In this document: piece by piece, positions 5,658-6,073 of the stretch
Position numbering within the stretch: position 1 is the first letter of the stretch
How the letters are laid out: the number at the start of each line of letters is the position of its first letter
Source of the DNA: Candidatus Dormiibacterota bacterium
GTDB taxonomy: Bacteria; Chloroflexota; Dormibacteria; UBA8260; Bog-877
Direction: 5' to 3'
Assembly (NCBI GenBank): GCA_003164475.1
Contig: PLTL01000152.1
Location: 1 to 6,073 of the forward strand
DNA length: 6,073 nucleotides
Made by a program: the position numbers and the translations under genes
The notes under the pieces: generated by a model
The model's database searches: none
What the model was told of the DNA's origin: nothing
The model's input: the letters and a program-made list of their open reading frames with translations, nothing else

Positions 5658-6073
5658 TCAGCCGGGCAACGCCCGCTCGGCTGCAGAGAACCTCGGCGCT
5701 CCGGGAGCGGTGAACCAGATCAGCTCACCGACCACCGCGGGCCGGTCCGAGCGGCAGCGGAAACGTCCGCGCCAGCGCCCCTCAGCCTCGAGCTCGAGCT
5801 CCATCCTCGCTCCCTGGGGGAGGATGCGGATCACCCGCGCCGAGATCTCCCCCTCATCCTCGGAGCCGACCGGATAGACGCGGTCGGGGTGCAGGGCCAG
5901 GGTTTGGGATCCCGAGCTGAGCCAGCCCCGGTATCCGACCAGTTCGGCCACCTCGGGGGTGGCCGGACGGAGCACCAGCTCGCGGGGGTCGTCCATCTGG
6001 AGGATCTCGCCGCGGTGAAGGACGGCGAGGCGCCGGGCGAAGGCCTGCGCCTCCTCCAGCTGGTGGGTGACCA
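5658..6073 (-). CDS. ABC transporter ATP-binding protein, C-terminal part (cut by window end), probable molybdate/oxyanion type
   Basis: The minus-strand frame is open from the window edge to a TGA at 5658 and gives 137 residues. It begins VTHQLEEAQAFARRLAVLHRGEILQ. This is the H-loop (the His of VTHQ, the switch histidine) and the end of an ABC nucleotide-binding domain, whose usual form is 'VTHD..EA..LADRI.V...G.I.Q'. DDPRELVLRPATPEVAELVGY follows, the normal linker in importer ATPases of the CysA/ModC/PotA type. The last 90 or so residues, including GEISARVIRILPQGARMELEL, look like a TOBE-type regulatory domain, which binds oxyanions in ModC and related proteins. The Walker A, Walker B and signature motifs are outside the window. 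An ATG at 5996 is internal and not the start. The xdhC, molybdopterin-binding and mocA-like neighbours make molybdate or tungstate the best substrate guess. Sulfate or another anion is possible, so I give no symbol. Confidence 0.8.
   Translation of the reverse strand, partial: VTHQLEEAQAFARRLAVLHRGEILQMDDPRELVLRPATPEVAELVGYRGWLSSGSQTLALHPDRVYPVGSEDEGEISARVIRILPQGARMELELEAEGRWRGRFRCRSDRPAVVGELIWFTAPGAPRFSAAERALPG

Noticed and set aside
4723..5877. Plus-strand open frame of 384 codons opposite xdhC and the ABC ATPase
   Set aside because: The translation is dominated by Ser, Arg, Pro and Ala, has no domain pattern, and spans two well-supported opposite-strand genes. It is a compositional shadow.
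1..6073. CRISPR array, tRNA or rRNA, insertion sequence, prophage or new defence system
   Set aside because: There are no direct repeats with spacers, no recognisable RNA gene fold and no transposase or nuclease motifs. All eight coding regions belong to metabolic or cofactor families with uniform high-GC character.

Overview
The window is about 6 kb of very GC-rich bacterial DNA. Its eight genes are closely packed and code on both strands. I can assign at least a family to all of them. Several starts are GTG rather than ATG. An F420-type luciferase-like oxidoreductase, XdhC-type molybdenum enzyme maturation and an Entner-Doudoroff-type aldolase and kinase pair fit an aerobic, high-GC Chloroflexota or Actinomycetota lineage. 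That placement is inference; no rRNA or marker gene is present.

Layout, left to right. (1) 1-1274, plus strand: the C-terminal end of a KDPG aldolase (eda-like), then a complete PfkB-family sugar kinase, most likely 2-keto-3-deoxygluconate kinase (kdgK). The two overlap in a TGATG junction. Together they phosphorylate KDG and split KDPG to pyruvate and glyceraldehyde-3-phosphate. (2) 1399-2271, minus strand: an LLM-class, probably F420-dependent, oxidoreductase. (3) 2272-2482: a 211-nt divergent promoter region. It ends in a TAGAGT hexamer 6 nt before an ATG, the arrangement of a leaderless promoter. (4) 2483-3442, plus strand: a small ABM-domain (antibiotic biosynthesis monooxygenase-like) protein, then a MocA/MobA-type nucleotidyltransferase. 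They lie in the same reading frame, separated by one TAG and 21 nt. (5) 3409-6073, minus strand: a molybdopterin-binding (MoeA/MogA-like) protein, an XdhC/CoxF-family protein and the C-terminal part of an ABC transporter ATPase with a TOBE-like region.

The right half is therefore a molybdenum island. It holds a probable oxyanion importer ATPase, an XdhC chaperone for inserting and sulfurating the cofactor, a molybdopterin-binding protein and, facing them, a nucleotidyltransferase likely to make the cytidine dinucleotide form of the cofactor. This is the accessory set expected near a xanthine dehydrogenase or CO dehydrogenase-family hydroxylase, but no hydroxylase structural gene lies within the window. 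The mocA-like gene and the molybdopterin-binding gene overlap tail to tail by 34 bp.

I found no tRNA, rRNA, CRISPR array, insertion sequence or defence system, and nothing that looks like a wholly new system. The points worth a second look are small: gene junctions, start sites and one divergent active-site-like loop.
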